NCBI RefSeq assembly: GCF_000699445.3
Contig: NC_067196.1
Coordinates: 46,541,364-46,605,363, forward strand
DNA from: Schistosoma haematobium
Taxonomy: Eukaryota > Platyhelminthes > Trematoda > Strigeidida > Schistosomatidae
DNA length: 64,000 nt
Reading direction: 5' to 3'
The notes below the pieces were generated by a model. It did not search any database and had not been told where the DNA came from. It was given only the letters and a program-made list of their open reading frames with translations. Below, piece by piece: positions 25,925 to 37,856 of the stretch. Numbering within the stretch: position 1 is the stretch's first letter; each line of letters starts with the position of its first letter. Both the position numbers and the translations under genes were made by a program.

Positions 25925-26107
25925 TCAAATTCAAGTTTTAGTTATCATATTGTATTACTGCTGATTATTTTTGATTTTGGTACTCACTAAACGTAGATAT
26001 ATTATATATGTTTACTGAGCTGTCAACTCATTTATTTACCTTTGTTTTCTCTTCCTGATTCCCTCAAACATTTCGCTTTTCACTACTTAACAATACAACG
26101 TACACGA
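25925..26107 (+). repeat. Distal copy of duplicated dpy-30 upstream segment
   Basis: This is the partner of 26942-27118, about 1 kb upstream. The similarity stops near AACAATACAACGTACACG, after which the two copies diverge. It is followed by a 12-codon open frame (ATGGAAGCGG at 26106) that stops quickly and has no recognisable product. It may be an old local duplication or two members of a dispersed repeat. Confidence 0.55.
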
Positions 26108-26941
26108 TGGAAGCGGAAGCTGTGATGCTGATAAAAACATGAAATGACAAGGTGGCTGAAGAAATTTTCTTTTGTTAACTTACGAGAATATTACGAAGTG
26201 GATATTACGGAGATGGCGTAAAGGTATTGACAAAAATGTGGAGTATTACAAAAGGTATGAGATTGATGTATTGTAATTTCTTAAACTAAATTTTCTGCGA
26301 CCTCATCGCATGAATTTATCGTGCAAAACACCTAAGTATTATTGCTGCCATTATTCGGTGTTCTTTTAATGTTGTAACTTCACTTAGTTTTGTCAGTCAT
26401 AGATTTCTGCTTATTTATCCTTAGGCACTCATTTTTAGAGAACAGGTCATTTGTTTAATTTCACTATCAATTAGTGGATATGTTGTAATAAATGGATGTT
26501 TAAGATCATTTACAAGTTATTTAGCCGGTGAATGTTAGTTGTACAAAAGTCACATTTACTCTTTTCAGGTGTCATGTTTAACGGTGACTTCATTGAATAA
26601 ATGATGATAAGTCCTAAATTCGACATCTGGCTGAACTGGTTTTTCTCTTTTTGGGGTCTAGTTGGTATACGCTTGAGAATATAGGTTGCCCTGTTATAGT
26701 GTTGTGATACGTAACATTGGTGGTCAAACGTGGTAACTTTGTAGATGATTGTTTGATGTGATGTTCAGATTAAACCTACACAATGGTTTTCAGGTCATTA
26801 CGAATCCTAACGACATTTCTACCAAGTAAATTTATCTATTAAATTTTGCGTCAGAAAGCACCTTTCAAAACAAAGCCTCTCCGTTTTTAGAAGCACGCAT
26901 ATCTACTTTTGCTTGTGTAAGTCATTTAATACCTTGTTCTA

Positions 26942-27118
26942 TTACCTAGTTTTAGCTATCAGATTGTATTACTACTGATTGCTTTCGATTTCGATATTCG
27001 TTAAACGTAAGCATGTTATATATGTTTAATGAATTTCAAACTCATTTTTTCGGTTTTTCTTCAGCCTTCCGGCTTCCCACACACATTCCGCTATTCACTC
27101 TTTCAGAATACAATTTAC
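26942..27118 (+). repeat. Proximal copy of duplicated dpy-30 upstream segment
   Basis: This segment, 80 bases before the dpy-30 start, matches 25925-26107 in order along its length, roughly three quarters of positions by eye. Shared blocks include TTAGTTATCA/TTAGCTATCA, ATTGTATTACT, TAAACGTA and TTATATATGTTTA. It contains a pyrimidine-rich stretch ending TTTCAG at 27101-27106, a possible trans- or cis-splice acceptor for the dpy-30 5' untranslated region; the distal copy has AC instead of AG there. No TATA box is obvious. Confidence 0.6.
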
Positions 27119-27199
27119 GTTTAAACTAGATTTCGACTTAGCGTATATTGTACATTCACTTGTTTAGGTCAGTTAGTGGCCTTGAAATAGTTCAAAACT

Positions 27200-27425
27200 A
27201 TGGAGTCTCAGGATGATAGTAATACGCAGGAGTCAAAAAGCACGGATACTAGGGTTTATTTAGATAAAACTGTGGTCCCAGTACTTTTAAAAGGCCTGAA
27301 TATGATAGCCAAAGAAAGGTAATAACTTGTTTACTTTAAATTCTTTAAACATCAGACCGCCGAACCCAATCGAAGCGTTGGCAACATTTTTGATGCAGCA
27401 TAAAGAGGAGACAGAAAACGAATAG
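27200..27425 (+). CDS. dpy30: Dpy-30 homologue, two exons (27200-27318 and 27356-27425)
   Basis: Joining the two exons gives a complete 62-residue protein (63 codons with TAG). Residues 18-54 read as the Dpy-30 motif: RVYLD, then TVVPVLLKGL (24-33), then AKERPPNPIEALA (37-49). Dpy-30 proteins are small homodimeric subunits; the C-terminal helices form a four-helix bundle that binds a short amphipathic helix of ASH2L in the SET1/MLL (COMPASS) H3K4 methyltransferase complexes in the nucleus, and in related proteins binds axonemal partners. The protein is shorter than the about 99-residue human one because its acidic N-terminal tail is short; the dimerisation motif is complete. The start ATG at 27200 is in good context (AAAACTATGG). 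The reading frame is open only across the GT-AG intron, so this is a live gene structure and not a retrocopy. A polyadenylation signal follows at 27457. The assignment to the histone-methylation rather than the ciliary paralogue is not decided. Confidence 0.9.
27319..27355 (+). other. 37-bp intron of the dpy-30 gene
   Basis: The interval begins GTAATA and ends CATCAG with a pyrimidine-containing 3' part. Removing it joins AAAGAAAG to ACCGCCGAACCC and restores the invariant KERPPNPIE motif, splitting the Arg codon AG|A (phase 2). Very small introns near the 5' end of genes are a known schistosome trait, and this supports the organism assignment. Confidence 0.88.
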
Positions 27426-27456
27426 TGTAGAGAAGAAATTTTTAAATACTGCTTGA

Positions 27457-27462
27457 AATAAA
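27457..27462 (+). promoter_or_regulatory. Polyadenylation signal AATAAA for dpy-30
   Basis: A canonical AATAAA lies 32 bases after the TAG stop and is followed by a T/G-rich stretch (CTTTGTTATTTTGTG). It implies a very short 3' untranslated region and cleavage around 27475-27490. Confidence 0.65.
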
Positions 27463-27559
27463 TCTTTGTTATTTTGTGAAATCGAAAGTGCCGAAGTTTT
27501 TTTCGAATAATGATTGTAAATCCATAAAACGTATATTTTGATATTCAGGTTGTCATATG

Positions 27560-27990
27560 GTTAGTCTCCTCCTTATTTTCTTCATAATTTCTGTTCCCAT
27601 CTGTTTTCACTTTTTGTCGTAAGTGTCCTGCTCTACGGTTTTCACCTTCGGATCGTTAATTAGCTCATTGAAAATTTTTTCTGAAGTTGCGTCTTTGAAC
27701 TTGTTTACCTTGAGTAGGTTTACTAGAAGAAGATTAGTTGCAAAGACTTTAATTCAGAACTTCTAGGCGTGACGAACGTCACTAAAGTATTGGTGTACTG
27801 CATGAGCTGTCTTATTTTACCAGTTTCCGTTATTACTCGTTGTTTGAAGTCCGCTTTCTCAATATCGTTAAAAAACCTCGTGAGTTTCTCAACCGTTTGG
27901 AGTAGAAACTCCATCGTTTATTGTTTATGGATTTATTGTGGTTCCGTTTGTAGCAGTCAACTTAAGTACCCATAAATCCAAAGGACTTTC
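27560..27990 (-). pseudogene. Unidentified coding-like segment, convergent with dpy-30
   Basis: On the minus strand an ATG at 27914 opens 63 codons with a lysine/glutamate-rich helical pattern (MEFLLQTVEKLTRFF at its start, then DFKQRVITETGKIRQ). The frame stops at 27723, but another frame carries on with a similar composition (NLLKVNKFKDATSEKIF, then DPKVKTVEQDTYDKK and a stop near 27604). This looks like one protein split by a frameshift or an intron. A GTAAAATAAG donor (at about 27830) and TTAAAG acceptor (at about 27743) would join the two in frame, removing about 75 to 80 bases, but would discard coding-like sequence. I recognise no family. It lies between the 3' end of dpy-30 and the 3' end of a LINE, so it could be a host gene exon, a LINE ORF fragment or chance. 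Confidence 0.35.
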
Positions 27991-28149
27991 TTTTTCGTCT
28001 TTGTTCATTTTATACATTAGGTTCCTTCATCCAGTATTAACTTCAGTTTGGATCTTGGATACATCCTTTTGGTTTTTAAAAATACAGGAGGTTAAGTGGC
28101 CTGTGTTAGTTTTGGCAATTGTTGTCTCAGTTGACCTAACTTTCCTTTG

Positions 28150-30960
28150 AAAGCGTCGACAGATATAGTTCCATTCACGTGTTGAGGTAACAAGTTCTAT
28201 TGATTGGTGATTTGGTGGAAAAGTCGATAGTTAGCTGACAAGTAATTTGTTCTGGGCCTGTGGACTTTTTCAGTGTCCTCGTAAATTATCTGTTTTGGAA
28301 GATAAGAAAATTGAGGGCATATCAGATGCAAATTTATCACTAAGTAATTTAAAAACTGATCAAGTTGCTTCTGGTTCTTCAATATGACAAGGTAAATAAA
28401 TTTAGTTTAGTCAATCATCATTCGGAAGCTTTGCGATTTTGAGAACCTGCTTAGTTGCGGTTCCTCGAACCTTTTCTAACAACTCACTGTCTTTTTAGAC
28501 AGGGACTAACCGCTTGTATACATTATTCGGGTTGAGGTCGGACGAATAGTGTATAAAAATTCAAAAAGGTTTTAGCATCGACATGGCAAAGGACTACGTA
28601 TTGAGCATAGCGTTCTAAAGAATTTGGCGGTTATCGCATGGTAGCGTGTAGTAGTTGTTAAGTCTTGGCTAACGACGACTTTTAGGTTGTGTCTGGACAA
28701 CAGGTAGCTCGATGTTATTTATTGTGCATGTATCTGTACCTTGGTGACCAATACACACCATAATGCACTTGGAAGCATTTATCCGTAACTGCCAGGTTGT
28801 AAATCATTCAGATCGTTTTTCCAGGTTATTTTGAAGCTCTAAACTATCAACACTTTATCGCTCTCCGTATCTTGACATTGTCAGCATATTACAAAACTGA
28901 TGACGGTGGGAATGTTGGAAGATCATTTACATACAAAAGTAACACTACGCCCCATAACTCTACCGCGAGGCGCATTGCTAAGCATTGTTTTCCAGCTAGA
29001 CAATTTCGAGTTCACTTGTACTCTTTGTTGACACCCAACTAGGAAGTCCTTTATTCAGATAAATAAATTGCCTCCAGTCACGATAATACTTAACTTAAAT
29101 AACAGCCGGTTGGGAGGAGCTTTTCAAAAGACATACTGAAGTCAATGCAGGGTGCATCTATGGATGGCTTTTGGTATTTGATAGTTAAGCAACTTTCACG
29201 GGCTATTAATGAGTTTGTGGGATATGAATTATCTGTCCTAATGCCATGCTGCTTTTCAGAAAGAATCTGGCTTTTGTCTAGATACTTAAACAACTTCCGA
29301 ATAACCTTATCTAAAATTTTAACAACCACACTGGCTAGGCTTACGGGTCGGTAGTTCTCAGGTTTGTGTCTCATACATTTACTGAAGACCACTTACTATG
29401 GCGTTCTTTCAGCCCTTTTACAATCGACCCTGGGTTACATATAGATTAAAGCATGTGCTTTAGTGGTTTTGCGGTAAAATTTGCTAATTCCTTTAGTAAC
29501 ACAGGATATATTTCATCACGGCCGTTTTACTTACCTATGTCAAGCTCATTTAGCAGGCTAAAGAAATCAGTTTTTTTAGTGGTTACAGCGTCTAGAGTGT
29601 GTGTAAGGGATTGCATGAACCGATGGGGGTTATCTCTGCGGTATTTACATTCCTAAAGTATTTTGAGAATACCTGAGCTTTACTATAATCGTCCTCTACT
29701 AATAATGCAGTAGTACTTTCTCCTAATATTTCTGCAACGCTGCCTCTTTTGGTTTATGCACATATGTTGGCGTTTAGGGTATTCTATAGACTCCTTGACA
29801 TGCTCATCTTCATACGATCTGTACTTGCGGAGGAACAAGGAGAAGATAGTTCAGGCTTCCTGACATCGGAACTTTGTCTCTTCAGCACCCGGTGACCTAA
29901 CTCCATCCCACATTCTTCTCCACCAAAGGATGTCCGGTGCAGTAGCTTTTGCGTACAAATTCCTGAATACGTCACAATCCATTTCAATGGGGGATTCTGG
30001 TTCTATTGTCCGATTTACTGGGGATACTGAGTGTATAATTCCTTGTATATTTGCTTTCCGGACGTTTGGTCTGGCTTGTGTTGACATATCGTTGTTGACA
30101 ACGATGTGGAAATCATAGACTGGGACTGCATGGCCACTTACCTGTGGATGGAATACAGTGGGGTTTGTGACGCCATCCTCATATGAGGTCTAATAAGGCT
30201 GATTCGGAGTTCAGGTCGTACCTAGTTGCTTCTTCCAGATGTTGCACTAGGGCACATGTGATAACCGCGTGAACTAGTTCCTGTTTGGAAGAATTTTTTG
30301 ACATCTCAGTCCTCAGATTCTTTCGGTCAACTATAGGTGCATTAAAGTCTCCTAAGATTAAACACCGACCCCTTGGAGAACCAAGTGTTTGAACCGTCTA
30401 ACAAGATCTCACTCACTTCACAGTCTGGTCTGTGGTATACCGAACTAATCAGCAGCTCTTGAATTTTCATTTCAGGAGGCAGTTAACTAATTCGCACGCT
30501 CTACCTTCATGGGATATGTCAACGACAAAGGTAAGAGGAATAGTATTGCTAATGAATATAGCTACTACTTCTCACCTCTGGGCTATGTTGTTCAGTCTAC
30601 TGAGGACATTTGGGCTAACATATCCTCGTTGGTGACAACAATATGGAAATACATGATCACATTTACGTTTTTGAAACGATTAGATATTTGCAGATATTGA
30701 TTCGTAGTTATCTGTGGTGCTTTTTGTTCTTCATTATTATAGATCAGTTAGGTACCACTGATTAGATTGTGATGCTCGCACATGAATAAAATTTCGTCAC
30801 TGACTTTTGGTATTTTAGTCTAGTTATATTCACTGAGAGTACTTAGTGGTGCTTTGCTTATAGTAGATTTTCGAGCTGTTGGTGATTACTTCCTTAGGTA
30901 ACTTACTACTAGTTTACATCCTGTTAAGAGGAACGATAAGGTCTGGGTGCTGGAACCGGT
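28150..30960 (-). pseudogene. CR1-type LINE ORF2, long decayed copy
   Basis: The minus strand carries an ordered but frame-broken ORF2. Endonuclease: KIPKVSDEILFMCEHHNLIS (near 30810), VAIFISNTIPLTFVV (30560), GRCLILGDFNAPIVDR (30370-30320), and VSGHAVPVYDFHIVVNND (30150-30100) where the catalytic SDH is SGH. Linker: ARPNVRKANIQGIIHSVSPV (30080). Reverse transcriptase: PVLLKELANFTAKPLKHML (29520-29460), HKPENYRPVSLASVVVKILD (29365), LLLYVNDLP (28950) and YADNVKIRRAI (28900; YADD has become YADN). The C-terminal part with RTNYLSANYRLFHQITNQ ends near 28195. At least ten frameshifts and stops and both catalytic boxes are damaged, so this copy is older than the one at 4.2-7.0 kb. Confidence 0.85.
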
Positions 30961-31429
30961 ATCAAAGGCATAGGAAGTTATCAATGCCAATCACTCATAA
31001 ACAGAGGATTTGGCGGAACTATACGTTGACCCAAGTTGGCACATCATAATACAGAGAAAGAAAATTAAGTTAGTATATACTTTTTGAATTTATGAATTAA
31101 CTAATTTCAAACTAAGATTTGAAAGACGAAATGAAATAAAGGAATGAAAAGCTTGGTTCAACATTCAGACTGAAAACTTAGAAGACGATCAGGAATGATT
31201 GCATCTACTCCACTACAATCGCATTAACTTAAGGTCTACAATTATCGATCGGGATTATCGTGTTGACCATAGGGAAAAATTCACTTGATATGTTCCAATT
31301 CATTGGTTAGCAATTTCATGGGTCGATGGCATATCTTGTGTAAGACGCTCATAAGCTTCTCACAACTTAAACAATCTAACGTTGTACATTGGAGCAGGCC
31401 ATTTCCAACCTTTTAATAATGTGAACTTG

Positions 31430-31870
31430 CTAGTGTAAATGTGAGTTCAAGGTGCGAAAAGTAATTCGGTTCCACCGTTATTTCCATTCGATTGCAAGGA
31501 TATATGTTGCATAGGAGTACAATACTTCCAGTGCGTTATTACCTTTTTTTATCAGGAAAGTTTGCACTTGACGGTAGTAAATTGTTAATACTTAAGGATC
31601 ACAACCGCCATCAGCTCTTACTCGACAAATAGTGTTCGAGCAGAGAGCCTGTACAAGGTTAATCTACTTTGGTACACCTTACAATGACAGACACTGCCAC
31701 AGGACCTCATAATTAACTGAGCCGAACGCCGCCTGACGGTCAAGGAATACAACTATTATCGGACGTCGCGAAGTATTTCTGTGGCAGAGTCTGCCGAAGA
31801 GTGAAAATTGTCTATACCACCACGTCCAGGTCTGAAACCAAACTGATTTTCTTAGTTCTTCACGAGCTCT
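31430..31870 (-). pseudogene. LINE reverse transcriptase fragment
   Basis: The minus strand reads RQFSLFGRLCHRNTSRRPII then VVFLDRQAAFGSVNYEVLWQ (about 31790-31700), which is reverse transcriptase motif A (FLDxxxAFDSV with D changed to G). It continues INLVQALCSNTICRVRADGG near 31660-31600 in another frame. The pattern fits an RTE-like element different from the 10.8 kb family. Upstream and downstream parts are lost. It lies head-to-tail behind the CR1-type copy. Confidence 0.7.
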
Positions 31871-31899
31871 AGTTAGACTTCAAAGTATTATTGTGAGGC

Positions 31900-34800
31900 T
31901 AATATTTTAGGTATGGTATTAGTCATTGTGCTGAAGTATTGTTTACAGATCATGAAATGTTAATTTCTATGCAGGAATTTTGTTAGGTCCTCTTAACGTT
32001 ATGTTGTCCTATGATTATATATTGTTGACACCTACTTTAATCACCTAAGTTGATTAGTATGAGCTCACTGACACAAAGAAGTTGACTCTTGAATTCTTAA
32101 AGAAAATTAATGTTGCTTGTCTTAGTGCAATGAATTATATCGACATTGGTCCGATGGACGAAATCGTATTTTTTGATTCGTCAAGTGTCTTATGGAATTT
32201 CTTGCTTTTTGTCCGTATACATAATAGCACTAAATTTCCAGTTTAAAGATTTACACACATAAGTTGGAGAATATCACTTTTCAGTCAAGCCGTCTCAAAG
32301 TAAAAACAATCTGTACAAAAAATTTGGTGAAAAGTAAGAGCTAAAGTTGCAAACATGTATGATAAAAAAAATCATCCTAGTCTTTGTGGTCTTTATATTC
32401 ATACTCGTGAGTTGAACAGATGTACGATAATTTGAAAATCAGCACAGTTGGTGTTCTTTTTTTGATTAGGCTGATTTTTGTCTAGGCTGTTAGTACTGTC
32501 TCATTTTCCTTTTAACATAAACAAAAGGTCTAGATTTGTTTGTTGTCTCAATTCCCATTTTTCACAACACAGAAATGAGAAAGAGACTTAAAGAAAGAAA
32601 GTGGAAATAACACAATTACTAATTAACAACAAAAAACTCGGATGCAAAGCACAGAGTAGCACTAACCTTAAAATCTAAAATAAAGATAGAAATAGCTGCT
32701 TTTCTTCTTAGATGTGTTTAATAATGACTAGCTATTGAAACCTATAATAAGTCTACGCTTTGTAACATCAAGTATTGTCAGTGACTCTTCAAAAACCTTG
32801 GAGTCAGTTCTCGGGGTCTCCGTTAGTTTCGAAGAAACTTCATGGGTTTAGTGGTCCCCCTAAGCTTCATATCAAAGTTTACTAGCAGATGCTACGTCTG
32901 CTAAGAATAGAATAGGTTATCTTGATATAACAACAACTCATATGCTGCATTAGGCGCTTACCCGTGACAATTATTTATTAGGTGTTGATGATGTACATGT
33001 TTTCATAACGACTGATACAAAAGGGCCTACAAATGAGACTAGGGTTGTGAAGAACAAAGTAGAAATATAATGAACGATGGGATGTCTCACTGCCACACAA
33101 GTCATATGTGATGATAATTAGTGTGCTTAGTTTCGTCTTTTCAGTCAGTTAGAATACTAGGTACATTTAAGCTTGGTCAACAGAATCTTGTCAGTACTAA
33201 TAATTAGACAAATATGATGTTGGTCACAACTCAACGATAAGTGTATTGTATCAAATCAGAAATAACGGATATTAGACGTGAGGGTGACTTTAAAAACAAA
33301 TGATTGATACATCAGATAGAAAGTGATTTACTCAATTCATATTATTTGATTGTATTCAGCTCTTTTAGCTTCATTTCTTATCACGTCTGCTCCCCTTTTC
33401 ATGTATAGGAACCCTTCCCTCGCATAAAGCTTACTCGTAATCATTCATACTACTTTTATAGTTTTAAGTAGCTCAATCATACCAGTCAAACATTTTGTGA
33501 TTGTCGGTGATAATAATTTGACGTGATTAACATCTTAAAAGCGGTACTACCAAACTGTAATCGCATAAGGAATATTTTTTAATATTATCAGTCAAGTTCA
33601 GACATACGTTTTCAAGGCTTTAGTGGATTAGGTGTAGATCCATTCGTGGGCTTCAGATCTCCATTTCATATCGATGACCTCCTCATTTTGTCACAATCGA
33701 CATTTTATATAGACTTGTTCAATTTATCGATCTGATAAATGTAAATTATCGTTACTGCATGTTTAATATGTCTCAGTAGGTCTATTAGAATCGTTTTAAG
33801 CATCATTTTTACTTGTACTTCATAGATTCGATAAGTCTAGATTTATCATTAGCTGTATGCCTTCATTAATAGTTATACAATAAATGCACAAAGATCAATG
33901 ATAATTAAGTTGTAACATCAGCTAAATAATTCGATATATTCACATCCAACTAAGGAAAAAGTTCAGCGTTTCATTTTATGATTAATTTAATTGACATAAC
34001 ACCGTAGTTTACTTGACTATTTTACCGAAAAAACTTTTTTAATCAAAGTAAATGTGTTAACCTAATGAATCGAAACAGATTTTCTCTTACTTCCCCACAT
34101 GTATCCAAGAAGTTCGAATTCTAAATAGTTTATTAAACATTTCTTGAGGTCAATTCAAATTTTTTTACTTTACCCCAAAAGTAATTTTTTTGTACAGAAA
34201 AGAAACCATTGAACTGATTTCAAATTTCTAATTATTATAAAGTGAACTTCAGTAAATTTTAAATGAACACTTTACAAGAAAATGGTAGTCTGTGTTCAGA
34301 CCTAATTGTCAGCACGTATTAGTGGCTATTGATAAAAGGAGATAATATGTAATTTTGGTTAGTGGTGAATCAGAAAGAACACAGTTTTTTTGTAGTTTTC
34401 AATCAACCATAGATAAGGTTGAATTTATTAAACCATTTTAACTTGTAGCACTACACATCAACGAAGCAGAAAAGTAAATTAATAAAGTTAGGATATCAGT
34501 TAAGGTAAAAATCAGAATGTGAAAAATCTAGTTTAAAAGGAATGAACAAGATGATACAAAATTGAAAGGTTAGAAGGGAGATAAAGTTGAATTAGTTATC
34601 AGCATCTGTGTTAGCTAAGCCATCTAAAATCTCCCGATACACTAAGGTACTATTTGAAAGGAAATAATGCTAATTTTAGATAACCCTTCGTCTTTTTCAT
34701 TTTAAATTTTCTAAGTAGATTACATTATTTCTTTGCTCCTGACTAAGATTTAAGTTTGTTTGACTGTTGATCTAACGGTGGAAACATCAACTGTTTTTGA

Positions 34801-35200
34801 AAGCAAAGATAGGGTCGAAGATGTCCATTTTTTAAATATTAAGGTTAGTTTCATTGTTAAATAACAAAATTTTACTGCAATTAGTACCACATTATTTGTA
34901 CGGAGGAATTTATTCGATGGACCGTTTGTACTATGTTTTACTCTGAGTATTTATTTTAATATCCTGGATCTATCGTCTTTTTTCTCAGTGACATCCGTCG
35001 AAAGTGACATTTATGACTGATATCTTATTTTATTTGAAACTAATCAGCCTGATCTACTTTTAGTTTGGTTGTTCATTACTGAGTAAATTACCGATTAATT
35101 TCTTATCCTTTAATACTAGTGTTTATGGAAACTCATTATAGAGTCTTTGGGAATCATCGCCTAAATCATAGAACTTGTATCCTCTAGTTATTGGTTCGAT
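31900..35200. other. AT-rich intergenic, no gene recognised
   Basis: Only the foldback relic at 33170 was recognised. Confidence 0.5.
33170..33260 (+). repeat. Relic of the 20-kb foldback family
   Basis: CTTGGTCAACAGAATCTTGT, AGTACTAATAATTAGACA and TTGGTCACAACTCAACG parallel 20337-20410. Confidence 0.4.
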
Positions 35201-35259
35201 GTTAAGCTATTGGTTATTTTCGAGGTACGATACGGCGTTTCAGCAGTATTAGAGTAGGT

Positions 35260-35880
35260 AAAGCGTTATCCGGTGAACCCAATTGACTTTTCGGCAAATG
35301 GTTTCCATTTTGCAAGGATGTGATTGTGTGGGGAAATCATTACCCCGGGTCTTGATGCGCGGGTGTTGCACCATGGCCAAGTATGGTCTACATGCATGCC
35401 GATAACACATAAGTTTTCATCCATGCATACCTCGACATGAACATAGGCATACTTGCCATGTGAATAAGTATGTGTTACATGCACACCGGTAACACACAAG
35501 TTTTCACTTATGAATCCCCTGGCATACATATAGGTATATCCATACACCTGGGAGGGTAGATGGCCACCACTTCCTTCGAAAGTAGTTGCTACAACTGACT
35601 ATCACTCACACATTATATGCATATCACCGGTACACAGACTTTCGCACCTGCACTTTATGACGTACACATAAGTATAAGCACTTTTTCAGGGAGGGTTGGT
35701 GGTCACCATAATTTTTTATCTTGTCGTCCGCCTGAAGGATTGAGCCACTGATTTTATTATACATAGAGCATGCATTTTTCAGCTTACATTCCATGTGCAA
35801 ACCTACGCGCATACCTACATACATAAGATACACGAGCCGAGACTCATAAAATTCATATACATATGCATTCACATCTAGCA
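35260..35880. repeat. Imperfect tandem repeat with CACA/CATA-rich units
   Basis: The units TGCATGCCGATAACACATAA (35392) and TGCACACCGGTAACACACAA (35479) are 87 bases apart, each followed by GTTTTCA; a third, weaker unit starts near 35615. Two minus-strand open frames (93 and 82 codons, rich in H, V, Y) follow from the repeat and I do not regard them as genes. Confidence 0.45.
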
Positions 35881-37856
35881 GATTTTAGTAAGCCGCGAAA
35901 TTGGAACCTAGTTAATCCTGTTTAACCCAGTTAATCCAGCTAACTTTATTTTTTTCTATCAGAAAGTGTTGGATTATAAAATGAAAAGGATTTAGATCAT
36001 TTAGTAAAACAAGGTTATATCGGTACAGGTGAGGATAATGTTTGTCAACCTTGGTGTTGTAGAACAAGTTAATATTTAGTTTTATTCGTTTTACTGGAGA
36101 ATAATTGAATTAATGTAGATTCCAAACTGTTCTTATTTGGTATTTAGTAACAGACAAATATCGTATCAATTAGCGTTACAACTAGTTACATTCAACACGC
36201 TTTAGAGTGTAGTAAACAAATAATTGACACTAAGTAGTTATTTTTTATGGTCATAAACAGCAAAAACTGTTCTACCAGCAAATATTAGAATGATTAGGCT
36301 GTATTTTGTGTGACCGATAGGTATACATTGGTGTGGATTATTGAGGTTAAGTTAGATTGATGATTTTCAATTACTGGGAATCATTGTTTTTAATCTTTAT
36401 TTTATTAACTTGTTCAGTATTATGCTCATACCAATTTGTATCATTAAACTTTAATATAGTTGTATTTTATAAACTGGATGGCTTAAGTTTGGAGGTTTTA
36501 CAATCTTCCCGGAAAGAGTCATTGGTGAAAAATTACTGTTATCTGTGTCAATCAGGTGTAATAGAATAGGGGATTGTGGATTAACTTCTTGTTCGAATCA
36601 GCAGTGATTTGTATCCCAGGATATATTTTATAGATTATGGTAACAAAACTACTAACGACACTGAACCGGGATATGACAGTTTCCTCGTGTCATGTCCCCA
36701 ATTACTTCGAAACAAAAATCTTCCAAGAAAGATTTATTTGGTAGGACTCTGAAAAAATCAAATTGCATCCGAGCTTGATAAGCGATATATTGATAAAATT
36801 CAGTGATTGTTATTCACAAAATCTAACAAACTGATCAATTGTTATACGAAAGAAAAATCATATAGAATTCCTATAGTTCAGTATATGTTGAACAAAAGCC
36901 AAGTGACGAAGGAACCTCAATCATTTAGTTGATACAAATTAATGTGACATAGAACAATACTTCAAAGTAAAATGAACAAAAACCGCACTAAATTAACTAA
37001 GGGAATCAACTGAATGAGAATAATATTTAAAAATTAATACGTGATTTCTGCTTTTTTATCACATCTTAACAATATGATTTCAAGTCGATTGGAATAATCG
37101 GAATGTGTTTACTTATCAGGTTTCCACTAATTTCTGTCAAGTAATATCCCTTCTTGTTCATATTGATATCTTCCAGTTTTGATTGATTTTTCTCTCTCTG
37201 TATACTATTACAAAGGATGAGATAACTTGAATTAAAAAATTAATGTGCAAAGATCTACTTTTTTTGTATTTCTTTGTTATACCACATAGCTAAGTGTTAA
37301 ATTCTAAATCAATGAAGTTCATTATAAATTTACCTCAGTATGATAATTAGAAGTATTTGAATTATAGTGTAAACTAAGAATCCCATAAATAACGTAATTG
37401 GATCAAGAAGTACTAGATAACCACAAACGAATGTACTGTATTTAGAATTCGAAATCAAGCATTTAACAAGTACAAAGGAATCATTGGTTCATTCAAACAC
37501 CACACTCAGGTACAACCTCCTATAGGTAATATTATTAAAAATGAATTAATTTTTCATAGAATTCAATTTTTCTCCATTTTTTTAATTTGTGTGAAAAAAA
37601 CGTTTTGTTGAAAATCAATTCTATCCTTATTAGTGGACATTGGGAAGGAATTTACTGTATCATTTAAAAAGTACTTTTTTTCTACAACATAACTAATGAT
37701 ATTATCTATTAATTTCTCCATTGGATATAATTACTTCATTTTATTTTATTCTAATAATAAAACATTTCATAGTTATTTAATGATTCTTTCTTCTAGATTG
37801 AAATCAGAGATGATATTCCACTATTACTTTTTCAAAGTTTTCTTTACCAGTATCAT

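Noticed and set aside
29453..30700. Plus-strand frames of 60-70 codons
   Set aside because: Complements of the decayed CR1-type ORF2.
35266..35872. Two minus-strand genes (93 and 82 codons)
   Set aside because: They are read through a tandem repeat and have repetitive H/V/Y-rich composition without a domain.
36357..36569. 70-codon frame with a hydrophobic start, possible secreted exon
   Set aside because: Hydrophobic runs are expected in T-rich DNA; no splice sites or homologue recognised.
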